Assembly (NCBI GenBank): GCA_011947345.1
Contig: JAAVTG010000802.1
Span: 1-64,000, forward strand
Source: Phytophthora quininea
Lineage: Eukaryota > Oomycota > Peronosporomycetes > Peronosporales > Peronosporaceae
Reading direction: 5' to 3'
Length of the DNA: 64,000 nt
The translations under genes were made by a program, and so were the position numbers. Each line of letters starts with the position of its first letter. Within the stretch, counting starts at the first letter, position 1. Below are positions 31,883-41,889 of the stretch, piece by piece. The notes under the pieces are model-generated. The model was not told the DNA's origin. It did not search any database and saw only the letters and a program-made list of their open reading frames with translations.

Positions 31883-32497
31883 ATGTCCACTAAGCTATCA
31901 CAGCAGAATGGACGCGGAAGACGCGGATCGGCTGACGTCATACGAGGAAGTCTTCGAACGCTGGGCGATGATGCGGTGAAGGAGCTGTTCCGACGTTGGC
32001 AATCGACACGCAGCAAGCCCGTCGTGGTGCCCGGTACCGTGACCTCACAGTCTTTGGACCGCGCGTGGACTTCGTTCGTAGACCGAAGGAACACAGAAGG
32101 CACCAAGGACTTCACCCGCAAGCTGAGACGGTGTGAGGAAGATCACGCCGATCTGTCTGTCGGTCCGCTCGCAGCTCGGATCTGCGAACTATCGTGGGAT
32201 GCCGATCGTGACTATTGTTACGTCCATTATCTCGGAGGCTGTGCTGGCTGCCATGAGTACCATATCTCGCGACCAGGTGATGCAGAGTGGCAGTGCATCG
32301 TTGCATCTTCTCCCCTCTCTACAACTGAGGAACATGTCATCAGTCGATACCAGTGCGCGTTGGCGGGGGCTAGGTGCGGTTCACGACTGCGCCGCCTAAT
32401 AGGCCTGCCTCGTACGCCGCCACGCAGTCCAGGACGTCCTCTGGAAGTATCTTGCGGGGCTCCCAACTATCTGCCATCGGACCCAGCCAACGAATGA
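31883..32497 (+). CDS. Unrecognised protein with Cys/His-rich segment
   Basis: A 204-codon uninterrupted frame from a real ATG. I do not recognise the family. Residues 1-130 look protein-like: charged and helical (ELFRRWQSTRSKPVVVPGTV, FTRKLRRCEEDHADLSV), then DRDYCYVHYLGGCAGCHEYH, whose Cys and His spacing could bind zinc. The last third (32370-32497) lies antisense to the chromodomain end of a gypsy fragment, so the true end may be before it. It sits among transposable elements and may belong to one. Confidence 0.4.
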   Translation: MSTKLSQQNGRGRRGSADVIRGSLRTLGDDAVKELFRRWQSTRSKPVVVPGTVTSQSLDRAWTSFVDRRNTEGTKDFTRKLRRCEEDHADLSVGPLAARICELSWDADRDYCYVHYLGGCAGCHEYHISRPGDAEWQCIVASSPLSTTEEHVISRYQCALAGARCGSRLRRLIGLPRTPPRSPGRPLEVSCGAPNYLPSDPANE

Positions 32498-33510
32498 GAT
32501 ACTGTCGATGCAGTGGGACGGAATCGTCGCGAGCACGAGGACCGCGTCCAGATGGCGTACGCTGTGGAGCAGCACGATGATCGTCATGCTCCAAGATCGC
32601 CTCCACAATATGACCAACGTAGTCAGCATTATCCACGAGCGGCGCAGGACCGTTGCGCTGGAACCGATCAGCGCGACCGCTGGGTGAAGACGAAAGCGGC
32701 GCAGCGACGTCATCGGGCTGTCAATCATTCGGCGCGCCTCGAGCGTGAGGTGGCCGAGCTGCGTCAGGAGATGGGAGAAACGCTACGTCGGGAACCACGG
32801 CGTCAGGAGCAGCACGGGCGCGATCAGTACTGGGTCGCTGGCAGGTGTTGAGGTCGTTAGCGACGGATGCTGGATGGTATCGACGAAGACGGCCAACGCA
32901 AAAGGTAGGGTGCAGTCGAGTAGTCGTAGGGAGCTGCAGTGTGTATGCGTCGCCTAATACCTTCGCTACTTTAAATGAACCAATAACCCCTGGCGCGAGC
33001 TTGTTCGTGCCCAAGTTTGTTACTGCAGCATTACGGACCCCCGCCGTAGAGAGTAGTACACGATCGCCAACTGTAAAAGTTTTCATATTCTTACGCCCTC
33101 GTCGATCCACATTCTCTTTTTGACGGTCCACAGCTGCTGCTATGGTGTCGCGCACATAGCGCACAAGAGATTCTCGTTTCTGCAGGAAATCACTGACAGC
33201 CGCAGTATCGTGTGGCTGTGGCGCTGGGAGCGGGTCAAAGCTGGCAGAGATCAGTGCGTTAGGCACGACCGCGTCTGGAGTGTCTTGTTATTCGATGGCA
33301 CGACGTTGTCGCGGGGCGATCAATGTCCGCAAGGTCCAAGAGGTAATTTCCGATGGTGTCGCCCTTGTGGTGGCACACGTTCTCGATGCACGGTTCGGAT
33401 CCACATTTGCCAGTTCTGGTGCCGCCCTCAAGGCAGTGCGTGTGCGCACCCTCTTGCGTGGCAGACTTGGCGCCATGTCGCGTGGTACCGCTGTTTAGCT
33501 GCGCAGCAGT
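32370..33510 (-). pseudogene. gypsy chromovirus fragment: integrase C-terminus and chromodomain
   Basis: Minus strand. 33266-32721 holds the post-core region of a gypsy integrase (DRRGRKNMKTFTVGDRVLL, then GDAYTLQLPTTTRLHPTF). In another frame 32636-32370 ends with RQYLIRWLGPMADSWEPRKI and EDVLDCVAAYE, a chromodomain. The upstream part of the same gene continues beyond the MULE insertion at 36344-36650. Frame changes and missing RT/RNase H make it inactive. It is a different subfamily from the element at 56385-63800. Confidence 0.7.
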
Positions 33511-33600
33511 GGGTAACCTTTTTTGGGGTCAAGTTTGGGCCAGGTCAAGTTCGGGTCAAGATGCCCTTTTTGGTCAAGTTCTGGTCAAGTTTGGGTCAAC
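33511..33600 (+). repeat. Left terminal region of the MULE, with GGTCAAGTT repeats
   Basis: GGTCAAGTTTGGGCCAGG, then TCAAGTTCGGGTCAAG, then two more GGTCAAGTT words (33570-33600). The inner copies may be transposase-binding repeats. Confidence 0.7.
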
Positions 33601-33858
33601 CCTATCAACTATCACAGAGTTATGCAAATTTCGTTTATAGACACACTAAATACATAAATAGGTACAACGGCGTGCATCAAGGCTGCGGTGCGTTGACATC
33701 CGCTGATTGGGTAACAGATTTAACATCAGCCAATCCTGTGTCGGCTTTAATTCAATGGCCCACGCCACAGAGTTAATTTCCCCCAAACCACAGACTCGGT
33801 CTTCGTATTGCGCTGCTCTCCGGTCCAAGCCAGCGACGGGTGCACCTTCCCCGTTGCA

Positions 33859-35549
33859 ATGTCGATGTCGCCCGACGATTCCATGTCCGACCAATCCGAA
33901 TCCGACGGCTATCAAGCAGAAGAAGACGCTCAGTCCGATTCGAGTAGTTACAAGTCTGCTCCGTTCGACTACGAAGGGTCTCCGTATCGTGGTCCAACTG
34001 CAACAACCACAGGCATAAATGGTGAGCCAGGTGACACTGATAATATCCAAGTACCAGGAGACGGTGCTAGTGATGATGACAACCCTGTTCCAGGTACAAA
34101 TCAACATGGCGTTCCCAACGAAGTTGTGCGCAACGACAAGACGAAGTCGGTTTACTACCGCGGATATGGCTGCTCGTATTACTGGGGAGTGGTTTATCGG
34201 AGCGCCATCGCTGCAGCGTGCGCAGACGTACCGGCTGTCGGGCAAAACTAGCGATAACTCCAAACGCTGCATGGGTGGAAGGAGTTCACAAACCAGCATG
34301 CAATCCTGATCGTAATCAGCCTGCTGAGCAAGGACCTCCACCGGTGACTGTCGACTGTAAAGAGTAGATGCTGGATTTCACGGATACGCTGGCACTTCGT
34401 AACGAGACCATGCCATCGAAACAAGTATGGTTTACTGTCCGTGATCGGTTTTATGGCGATGGCACGCAGATTGTCCGTGGGGCGACTAAAACGCAAGTTT
34501 TAGGCCGGCTATATCGAACAAGAGCGAAACACTTCGGCCGAGAAATTTATGGTTGCAATCAAAGTGAACCTTTGTGCAACGTGAAAAATAGCCCGGATCT
34601 CAAGTTTTTCCAATTTCACTTCACGTACTACGAAGACGAAGTATTGCACCGCGTTATTGGCTGGGGGCACCCCACATGGTCGATCGTGTGAAGCAGCGGC
34701 AAAGCTCTCTATTCATGGACGCAACGTACAAGTGTGTGCCGACAAAGTTTTACCAACTCGTCATTTTAATGACTCACGACGCCATTTCAGATGTCTATCT
34801 ACTGGTGTTTTACGTGTTGACTACCGGCAAGACGGCTCAAGTTTACGAACATTTGCTACACGTTGTGTTCATGGCTTGCGATCGAAAGCTTAGACCGGCG
34901 CACGTCGTGTGTGACTTCGAGTACACTATGATAAAAGCCGCCAAGAACCAGTTTCCAGAGGCTCGAATTATTGGTTGCCTGTTTCACTTTAAGCAAGCGC
35001 TTCGTCGAAAGTTACTAAAGTTGAGGATACCACCCCAAGTTGCTGTTGCTATGGCCGAAGGTTGTCTCGACAAATTAACAGTAATTCGTCGCAGTGAGAT
35101 TATGAGCAGAGGGCAACGCGAGGTGAAAAATTTGATCAAGGACGACTGTGAAGAACTTGGCATCCAATATTCGACGGAGAAGTGTAACGCTTTTGGAAAT
35201 ATTTCAAAGACACATGGATCAAAAGTTCAAGCCAGAGTCGTGGAATATCTACGGCTTGCGAGAGGACATCGTGAATCGGACCAACAATCCTCTAGAGCGC
35301 TATAATCGGGCACTAAATGAGGCTTTTGCAGTGCCTCATCCAGACGTCACTCAATTTATCGGAGTAATCGAAGAGCAGAGTCGGCAGAATGCACAGCTGT
35401 TGAACGATATTTCCAACCGAATTGTTCGAGCACCCGCCCATGAAGACTCACAGTCAGCACCAGGAAGATTTTCCGACTCCGATAATTCGTCCGTGGTGAC
35501 CACTGAGTCATTTGCCTCGTCGGACGAATCGCAATCGCCTGCGTATTAG
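33859..35549 (+). pseudogene. MULE transposase (with FLYWCH-like N-terminus), frame-broken
   Basis: ATG 33859 opens an acidic Ser-rich N-terminus (MSMSPDDSMSDQSESDGY). A frame change near 34160 leads to EGVHKPACNPD, the His-Cys end of a FLYWCH-like DNA-binding domain, then an in-frame TAG at 34365. The catalytic part has SSLFMDATYKCVPTKFYQ (first Asp), AHVVCDFEYTMIKAAK (second Asp), GCLFHFKQALRRK (CxxH block) and, after another frame change near 35210, VNRTNNPLERYNRALNE with the late Glu. The C-terminus is Ser-rich and acidic, ending at 35549. At least three frame changes and one stop make it inactive. Confidence 0.75.
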
Positions 35550-36240
35550 ACGGTTTGTATGCACCATTTTCATTCATAGGCAATAGTTCGGTCTTAGTTT
35601 TATGCCGGGGGCTTTTGAGTGTCTAAGATCTAATAATAAAAATCAAGCTGAAAACTTAGTTGATTAGTGCATAAGTGAGCTGTTCAACATTCTAATTTAT
35701 TTAGTGTTTGTAGCACTATAATGTCGCTGCTTGTACCCTGTTTGGGAGGATCTGGAATGTATCCGATACAAGAAAGTACATAAATATCATGTACAATTAC
35801 CAACGTCAAAAAGTTACTCCGGTGTCCCTCTATTGCCACATCATTCTCATGTACCTGACCTTTGCCCTGTCACCACTGACAACTGGGTAGGCTAATCCAA
35901 AATGCAATGCATATTACCATATGGGTGAACGGAACGGACGGATGAGCGACGAACCTTACGTGAAGAGTAGGACACGACGGGATTTGAACCCGAACCACGC
36001 CTCTAGAAACGTTAACACACACTCAGTGCACCAATATCTTCGAAATCATTTCGAATGGTTGACTTACTGATGGTATTTCCTATCGGTTTTGCTTTGACGT
36101 TAATCGAGCCAATTCAATCAAAAGTTAAAGTTGAAGTGAATAATCACTGCTCGACTGGTGCGGCAAACAACCTCCTCTAAAAAGTGAAATTTTCATCAAT
36201 AAAGTATGAGAATTTATTCAATATCACAGAATAGAGGTTG
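35550..36240. other. 3' non-coding part of the MULE
   Basis: No open frame of note. AT-rich, with a polyadenylation-like AATAAAAATC after the transposase stop (35634-35643) and the tRNA-like remnant. Confidence 0.45.
35973..36040 (-). ncRNA. tRNA-like remnant inside the MULE
   Basis: On the minus strand TGGTGCACTGAGTG resembles an A box and, 42 bases on, GGTTCAAATCC is a consensus B box; CGGG-TTCAAAT-CCCG forms a good T arm. The acceptor ends do not pair. It lies between the transposase end and the right terminus of the MULE. Confidence 0.4.
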
Positions 36241-36343
36241 GTCAAGTCACGAGTTGGGTCAAGTTTTAGGATCAAGTTTCAGAAAAAAATTTGAACTTGA
36301 CCCGAACTTGACCTGACCCAAACTTGACAAAAAAACTCTTCCC
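36238..36343 (-). repeat. Right terminal region of the MULE, with GGTCAAGTT-type repeats
   Basis: Inverse of the left end: on the minus strand GTCAAGTTTGGGTCAGG then TCAAGTTCGGGTCAAG, with further CTTGACC/TCAAGTT words inside (36238-36285). It is followed by CAGCAGT or AGCAGT matching the left flank. Confidence 0.7.
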
Positions 36344-36650
36344 AGCAGTGAAGTCGTGAGATCGCTCACGACTGGCAGCGTTCCCCAACTTCAAATCTTC
36401 ACGCGCAGAAGGCGACGACTCGGTCGACACAAGTCTCACTGCGTCTTTACCATTGTGGGTCTGTGTCGCAAGGGAACGCTCCACACCGAGGAGAGCTGGA
36501 ACACGAGAGTGGTGACCGGAGTTCATGAAGAACGGAGTGAGTCCAGTCGAAGCGTGCACTGCGTTGTTAATCGCGAATTCAACCATGGGCAGGAACGTGC
36601 TCCACGACGCGTGGGATGCTGCCAAGTGACTCATTCTTCGATTTAGTATC
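36344..36650 (-). pseudogene. gypsy integrase fragment, upstream part of the MULE-split gene
   Basis: Minus strand reads LAASHASWSTFLPMVEFAIN, NAVHASTGLTPFFMNSGHHS, the conserved end of a gypsy integrase core (the F-A-I/L-N-x-x-x-x-S/A-S-T-G-x-x-P-F block). It then continues to RERSHDFTA at the MULE boundary and onward at 33510. The sequence right of about 36650 is unrelated, so the rest of pol was lost. Confidence 0.75.
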
Positions 36651-37560
36651 CGTATTGAAATGAAGTCAAGCCGGAGCCTAGTCTAAGCTCAAACGAGGCT
36701 GGGCAAGGATTGAACAATCCAATTCGAGGAGGCGCCTAGTCTAGCCCGAAACCAGGTTGTATGGTCATATTTTAGGCGCCTGCGAGGTTTCGCAACTCCC
36801 GCGGATGATGGCCGTTCGAGTCTTCGCAGGGGATCGCCGAGATCCAAAAACGAATCCTCGTTCACTGTATAATTGTGTAAGACACACTGAAAAACATAGG
36901 AGATGACAAGACCGAAAAGCCACAATAAACAGAACAGTATTTTCCACCGACTACTCAAGTTACACAAGGTTCTGGACTTCCATAGGTAAGACTTGTGTGT
37001 GTGTGGTTAGGATTATCCCGGTTCGGGGAACGCGGTGAGCAAAATACGCGCACGTTCGTTGGCGAGGGCAAGTAGTGTGTGTTACCCTCAAGGGGAGTGG
37101 TTCGCGGCGCGTTCTAAGCCGCTATGTTACCAAGGAGAGCCTATTCACCTCCACTCCAACCTTATTAGTCGTGACTCTGCTGCGGCGGCTCCGGAAGCGC
37201 TTTCCCCAGATGTGGCTTACTCTCTTTAGAGGAACCTCGGAGTTTGACTGAGTTTGTGTGTATTAAGCGTCCTAGCCAAAGCTCGGGCTAGTGGCGCTGT
37301 TTGATTAGCAAAAACATCACAGAGGAGTGCGTCTGACTGGCTCTGGGCGAGTCGAGTTGGGTGTCCTTCAGGCGAAGCCTCAACTCTCGTCGAACCTTCG
37401 CAAGAGGGAGAGACTTGTTGTTGTGGGCAGGGATTACTGTATTAAGGCTACGTTTCCAAGTGGAGTAATTCCTACACCACATACGTGAGCGGATCGAGGA
37501 AACCGAGACTGAAGTTGAAGGCAAGCGACGGTCAGATTAATGTCACGTCTGGCGCTGACT
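36651..37560. other. No recognisable gene; contains repeat R2
   Basis: No supported open frame. 36720-36790 contains GGCGCCTAGTCTAG-like and GGCGCCTGC words. R2 copy 2 occupies 37270-37500. Confidence 0.4.
37270..37500 (+). repeat. Dispersed repeat R2, copy 2
   Basis: Collinear with 12600-12830 (shared words GCTAGTGGCG, CTCAACTCTCGT, TTGTTGTGGG and the TACACCACAT end), clearly diverged. Confidence 0.45.
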
Positions 37561-37599
37561 GGGTAAATGACAGCAATTAGTGTCGGGACACGTCTACCT

Positions 37600-37950
37600 G
37601 TCCGGCTGCCCTGTAACATACTCAGCAAGCTTGAGTCGGTGGTTGCTAAGTCCAGCACCGCTGTGGAATATTTCGCCGTCGAGGAATGCGAGATGGTTCG
37701 ACTACTAGAAAACCAAGTGTTGAAGACCGAAATGTCACTCTGCTCGTATGGACAGCCAGCCAGCCATCGCTCGTCTAAAATGGCAAGGGCTTGTGTAACA
37801 CAGAAGATAGTGGATTTCAAGCACAAGAACGCCAAGGGGCTTCTCCAAGAGAGCATGACAGACGTGCAACACGTGCGCTCGCAGGGCATACCAGTTGATC
37901 TCACGACGAAAGCTCTGGTGCGACCTGGACACTCGCGCAAATGTGAGCTG
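37600..37950 (+). pseudogene. Ty1/copia RNase H relic (second lineage)
   Basis: A plus frame reads AKSSTAVEYFAVEECEMVRL, KIVDFKHKNAKGLLQE and VDLTTKALVRPGHS. These match in order the copia RNase H blocks (S-T-A-E-A-E-Y, H-I-D-I-K-x-H, and the L-A-D-x-x-T-K-A/P-L tail). Catalytic residues are degraded: the second Glu region is kept, but the DNQ block is unclear. No LTR is visible. Confidence 0.55.
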
Positions 37951-38780
37951 TGAGACCTTCAAGCAGCGAGTTACCTTGTGCGCTGCTCGCGAGGATGATG
38001 TTGTGGCGTTTTCGTATGAAACACAAGCATCACACTGTCCCCTCACCGATTGGGACACGGCGGTATGATTGGTAGGATTCATTTGAGCATGCAGAGCAAT
38101 AGCTCACTCTAAAATAATGTCTCAAAGACCCAAATCACTTTCCCCGACGCGAACTACATTCTTTCTTGTAGCCGCGGCCAGAGCCTTTGCAGCGGCTGTC
38201 GCACGTACAGTGCATACAAGTTCCTGGGGGTCGAGTGCACGTGGGAAGCGAGCAGGACTTGCGCAGCTTGAGCTTGATGGAGGCGGAGGCGTGCATGACT
38301 TGTGAAGCAGCAACTGCAAACGGCTTGATGATGTAATCGCCGATAGACCTTTTATGATAATAGGCTGTTTATCACAATTTCACTAAAATTGCGTACTCGA
38401 AATATGATTTCCTATGTAAACGATCATAAAATCTGCGAATTGACGACAAGCATTACCCCTCATCGCAACTGCGCATATCTCTGGCGCGCACCGAAACGTG
38501 TCCATCCCCTGAATCGAGCACTACCGAGACTCGCTGGTTTTTGCTCGCTTGGTGTCTGCGCTGGACGCTGCAGCAGCAATCTCCCGAGGCATTACTAGTA
38601 TTGCCACGCCTGCAAGCGAGACCATTGCGCTGGATATAAAAAACAGTCGCTCCAAATGTGAACCTATTTGGCCGATTGGCGTGGACCACGTCGGACGTCT
38701 CTTTGCAGGAGCTGGACCAGCAGACGCCTCTCAAGGCGGCTAAGACGCGTCCGTGTCTGTACCTTCATTCCTTCTCTTGC
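37951..38780. other. No recognisable gene
   Basis: Short open frames on both strands without family signature. Confidence 0.4.
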
Positions 38781-38784
38781 TCGA

Positions 38785-39783
38785 TGAGCGACGTTCAATC
38801 GCAGACGGTCTTCCTGGCCGACGCCGCCAGATATATTAACGCTCCGTTCGACGGACGCCGAGATCGAAGCTGTCCTAGCAAAACTTCGGAAACCGGTTCC
38901 ATATGGCGAGCTGCGGGAAGTCTTTCATGACGGTGTGAAGGAGGCAATGCATCGCATATCTCGCTCGTTGCCTACGTGCAGTTCGCTGTTGCACATGAGA
39001 TCGGCGTTCCCGATCCAGGATCGCCTGTTGTATGGGCGCTTGCCCTACGTGAGGTTTTCTACACTTGACGCCTTATGCGCAGGGCACGACCCGGACGAGT
39101 AGCTGAGCTCGCGAGCGCATTGATTCGACTGCGTGGACACCCAAGACGCAGAGCCAATTCGGTATGCTATCGACGCCTTCGGCGTCTATCGGATGCGAGC
39201 GAGCCTTTCGTCTCTCTGTGGGAAATCCTAGTTTTCGAGCTGCAATTGACCAACACATCGCCCGCGAGGGTATTAAGGTCCCCGACCCGCTGTTTTACGA
39301 TAGTAGGATAACTCTAGAACAAGAATGGTGTTCTTGTGTCTACTGCGCCGGTCTCGGCAAGCTGGACCGAGTACGTTGTCTACCGTCTGTCTTTTAAATA
39401 TACTGTTACTAATTGCTGATATTTCAGACGCATGACGTGATCGTAGTTCAGCCCGCAGCATACACTCAGGAATTTGCACTCATGGAGGTCTACCAATATG
39501 GCTGGTGCAACACTACGATGACAAGATGAAGGACCCGAAGAGCCATGCATCCAACACTGGCGTTGCGGACTACTCGATTCACATTGACGGCGAATTCATG
39601 TTTCCGATGCTTCTGACGGACTGTTACTCTGCCGAGCGTTTGATCCGCGATGAGTTAACAGGATGGGGCATTGTGATGCTGTGGATTGACCTGAATGGAA
39701 GACAGCGAAGAGAGAACGTTGCGCTCCGAGAACAATTGAAAGAGATACTGTGGCTGGTGTTTTTGGTAAAGAAGGACTGCTAA
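38785..39783 (+). pseudogene. Unrecognised protein fragments, plus strand
   Basis: Several plus-strand frames look like real coding sequence broken by frame changes: STDAEIEAVLAKLRKPVPYG and FHDGVKEAMHRIS (38845-38980), SAFPIQDRLLYGRLPYVRFS (to about 39070, then a stop), HIAREGIKVPDPLFYD (about 39260), QPAAYTQEFALMEVYQYGWC (about 39450) and ADYSIHIDGEFMFPMLLTD then AERLIRDELTGWGIVMLWID (39560-39690). I do not recognise the family. The even spacing suggests one gene of about 1 kb, probably element-borne. Confidence 0.35.
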
Positions 39784-39844
39784 AAGGCGCGGTGCCTCGC
39801 ACCTTTGGCAGCTGGAGTCTTGGAGCTGTGCCTCGCACTTGGTA

Positions 39845-40740
39845 AAGGGAAGAATCTATTAGTTAGTTGGTCTGGTTTACCTAGCCGTAGTTTTTCTAGT
39901 GTGTTCTTTTGGGACTGTGCCAACGGCTTCGTGGATATGTCGGCTTTCATCACTGTGGCTGAGCAGCAGGCGACTGCAACTTGGCTGCCTCTAATAGTGT
40001 CGCGGATGAAGTGGAGTTTTATGTTGATACGCTTCAGCCGAGCTGTAGTGACGTAGTTTCCCATAGTTTTAATTGGACTCTGATTGTCGATGCGCAACGT
40101 AATGGTGGTGCCCTTTGATTTGAGTCCCAGTTCTTTGATAAGTTGTTTTACCCATGAGCAGTCTTGGACAGCGGTCGCACCTGCGACGTACTCAACTTCG
40201 GCGATTGGAAGGGCTACGGTGCTTTGTTTCTTGCTATACCACGATATAGACATCTCGTTGACTGTTAGCAGACCACCTGACGTCGATTTTGCATCCTTTG
40301 TTCCTGCCCAGTCCGCGTCGCTGTAGATGGCCGGTTCAATTGTGTGTTGGAGTGCTTGGGGACGCGAGAAGAACAGTTTTAACAATCGTGTGGAGAAGCG
40401 GCTCAGAAAGATTTTGATTGAAGAGTCACGACTGGTCAGCGAGCGCTGGACTTATGGCGCAATCTTTGGAATATGGCTTCAGCGAGACCATCACTCACGG
40501 GTCTTCAGTTATACCATCATTCATGGATGTACCCAGGTTCGCCTTGGCCATGTACCCATTTCTCAACTTGGCCATGTACCCATTTCTCAACTTGGCCATG
40601 ATGCCAGTGGGTAATCGGCTGAGGCGCGTTATCCAAACCAAGGTGAATGTGAAACATCGCAGGCTAGCCAGTGCGGGGACTTTGACACAGTCTTTCAAGG
40701 ACGGGGAGAGAAAGGGCAAGAATCAAGTGGCGCGCAAGGT
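39845..40740 (-). pseudogene. Ty1/copia RNase H relic (third lineage)
   Basis: 40385-39845 on the minus strand reads IYSDADWAGTKDAKSTSGG, SISWYSKKQSTVAL, VEYVAGATAVQDCSWVK, IDNQSPIKTMGN and MKADISTKPLAQ, the full copia RNase H order. The Glu of the usual EAEY block is replaced (IAEVEY keeps one). 40740-40390 seems to hold the linker upstream with a short duplicated segment. The integrase part of what may be the same element is at 41890-42560, beyond an insertion. Confidence 0.7.
40541..40603 (+). repeat. 24-bp tandem repeat
   Basis: CTTGGCCATGTACCCATTTC plus TCAA occurs twice head to tail, followed by a third partial copy CTTGGCCATG. On the minus strand it repeats an 8-residue unit (MAKLRNGY) inside the copia relic, so it arose by slippage or local duplication. 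Confidence 0.8.
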
Positions 40741-41395
40741 TTGCAAAGGATAGTGCGATAAAGTAGTGGCAGGCACTTAGCCTAACAAACAAACAGAGAG
40801 CCGAATTTGCTTCGAAATGCATAAGTGACCAAGATCGCGAGGAACGGGAAGTGCATTGGCCCGTCTTCCAGTGCGTATTTGTCTTCGACACGAACCTGGG
40901 TACAGGAAGTATATTGGCCCACCCGGCGCAAGTGTTTCATTCGTCCCTCAACCTCAAGACCCCACTAAAGGAAGTGGCTGCTCGCGAGGGCAAGGAACAA
41001 AGGACCCCACAAAGGACAAGCGCCGCAAGGCACCCAAGGGACCGGACGACACTACCCGGCCCGCTGACCCCGACCTCGGCACACTCGGCCGTGGCCAGCA
41101 ACCTTCCCCCGACAGCAGACCGAAGCATACCCGTGCTGTTGTCACCACAGGGCCTCGCGTCCTCCAAGGACAGTTCCGTCTTCACCGCACCTCCTCGAGT
41201 CAACGGAAGGGCGTTACCCGCCCGCCGACGGGTACACAAGGTGAGAACGCGTTCAGCACACACGGCAGATCGCAGTACCCCCTCCGTAGTCGGCAGTCTG
41301 GGCACCGTGCGCTGGAGGGATTTCGGTAGATCCCACTACCCCACACGTATCTTCCCGGCTGAGGTCCTTGGCCCACGTAAAGTACCCTAAGACGA
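40741..41395 (+). repeat. Dispersed repeat R1, copy 3
   Basis: Shares with 6560-7110 and 55650-56190 the words TATATTGGCCCACC (40911), CGACGGGTACACAAGGTGAG (41226-41245), GTACCCCCTCCGTAGTCGG and GGATTTCGGTAGATC (41311-41333). It lies between two pieces of a copia relic, next to a gypsy fragment. Confidence 0.6.
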
Positions 41396-41419
41396 GCGAG
41401 CACACCACTGAGCAGCGAT

Positions 41420-41889
41420 GGTCGTGGACCGAGTGAGTCGCTGGATGTCCGAGGTGACACCGGGCACTGAAGGTTGTTTTATCGACTGTGGCGAGTGCCA
41501 GCCGCAATCAAAGATCTCACAACGCTTCGCGTGGCGCCCCCTCGGGCGAATCTCCTCATTCGAGAGACGGCGAGGGCACAGTGAGCTCCCCGTCCCCATC
41601 TGGACGTGCCTCGGCGAGGCGGAGGTGCCGGAAAGCGCGGCGTGCGCGACACAAGGTCTATAGCGCCAATGGGGCGCCCGCCTCGAGCGGCGCTCTCCGG
41701 CCGGCCTGTGAACAGATCTACACTCCCGTCGACGGAGTGACGGGTGCAGTCGAGGGAGATATTCACCTCGATGACCAGCCGAGTATTGGCGAGCTCTTGA
41801 AGCTGGACAAGATGGCTGTTGCCGAGTTTGGGGTGGCACTGAAGGACGGCGAGCTCGCCGAAGTGGTCATCACAACAACTCCGTAAACA
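41420..41889 (+). pseudogene. gypsy fragment: protease-RT linker region
   Basis: The plus frame from 41488 contains CEQIYTPVDGVTGAVEGDIH and GELLKLDKMAVAEFGVALKD, GELAEVVI. It is homologous to the region before reverse transcriptase in the gypsy element at 61250-61780, including the non-coding-frame part upstream. It ends abruptly near 41889 without RT. It is inserted with R1 copy 3 inside a copia relic. Confidence 0.75.

Larger units (their letters stand above)
33511..36343 (+). mobile_element. Mutator-like element (MULE) inserted in the gypsy fragment
   Basis: About 2.83 kb. The ends share an inverted repeat with GTCAAGTTTGGG(C/T)CAGG followed by TCAAGTTCGGGTCAAG, left 33528-33560 and right 36293-36327, with extra GGTCAAGTT words just inside each end. 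It is flanked by the direct repeat CAGCAGT (33504-33510 and 36343-36349; 6-7 bp depending on where the end is set), shorter than the usual 8-10 bp of MULEs. The gypsy reading frame continues across the site (HDFTA on one side, TAAQLN on the other). Inside are a MULE transposase relic and a tRNA-like remnant. Confidence 0.78.
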
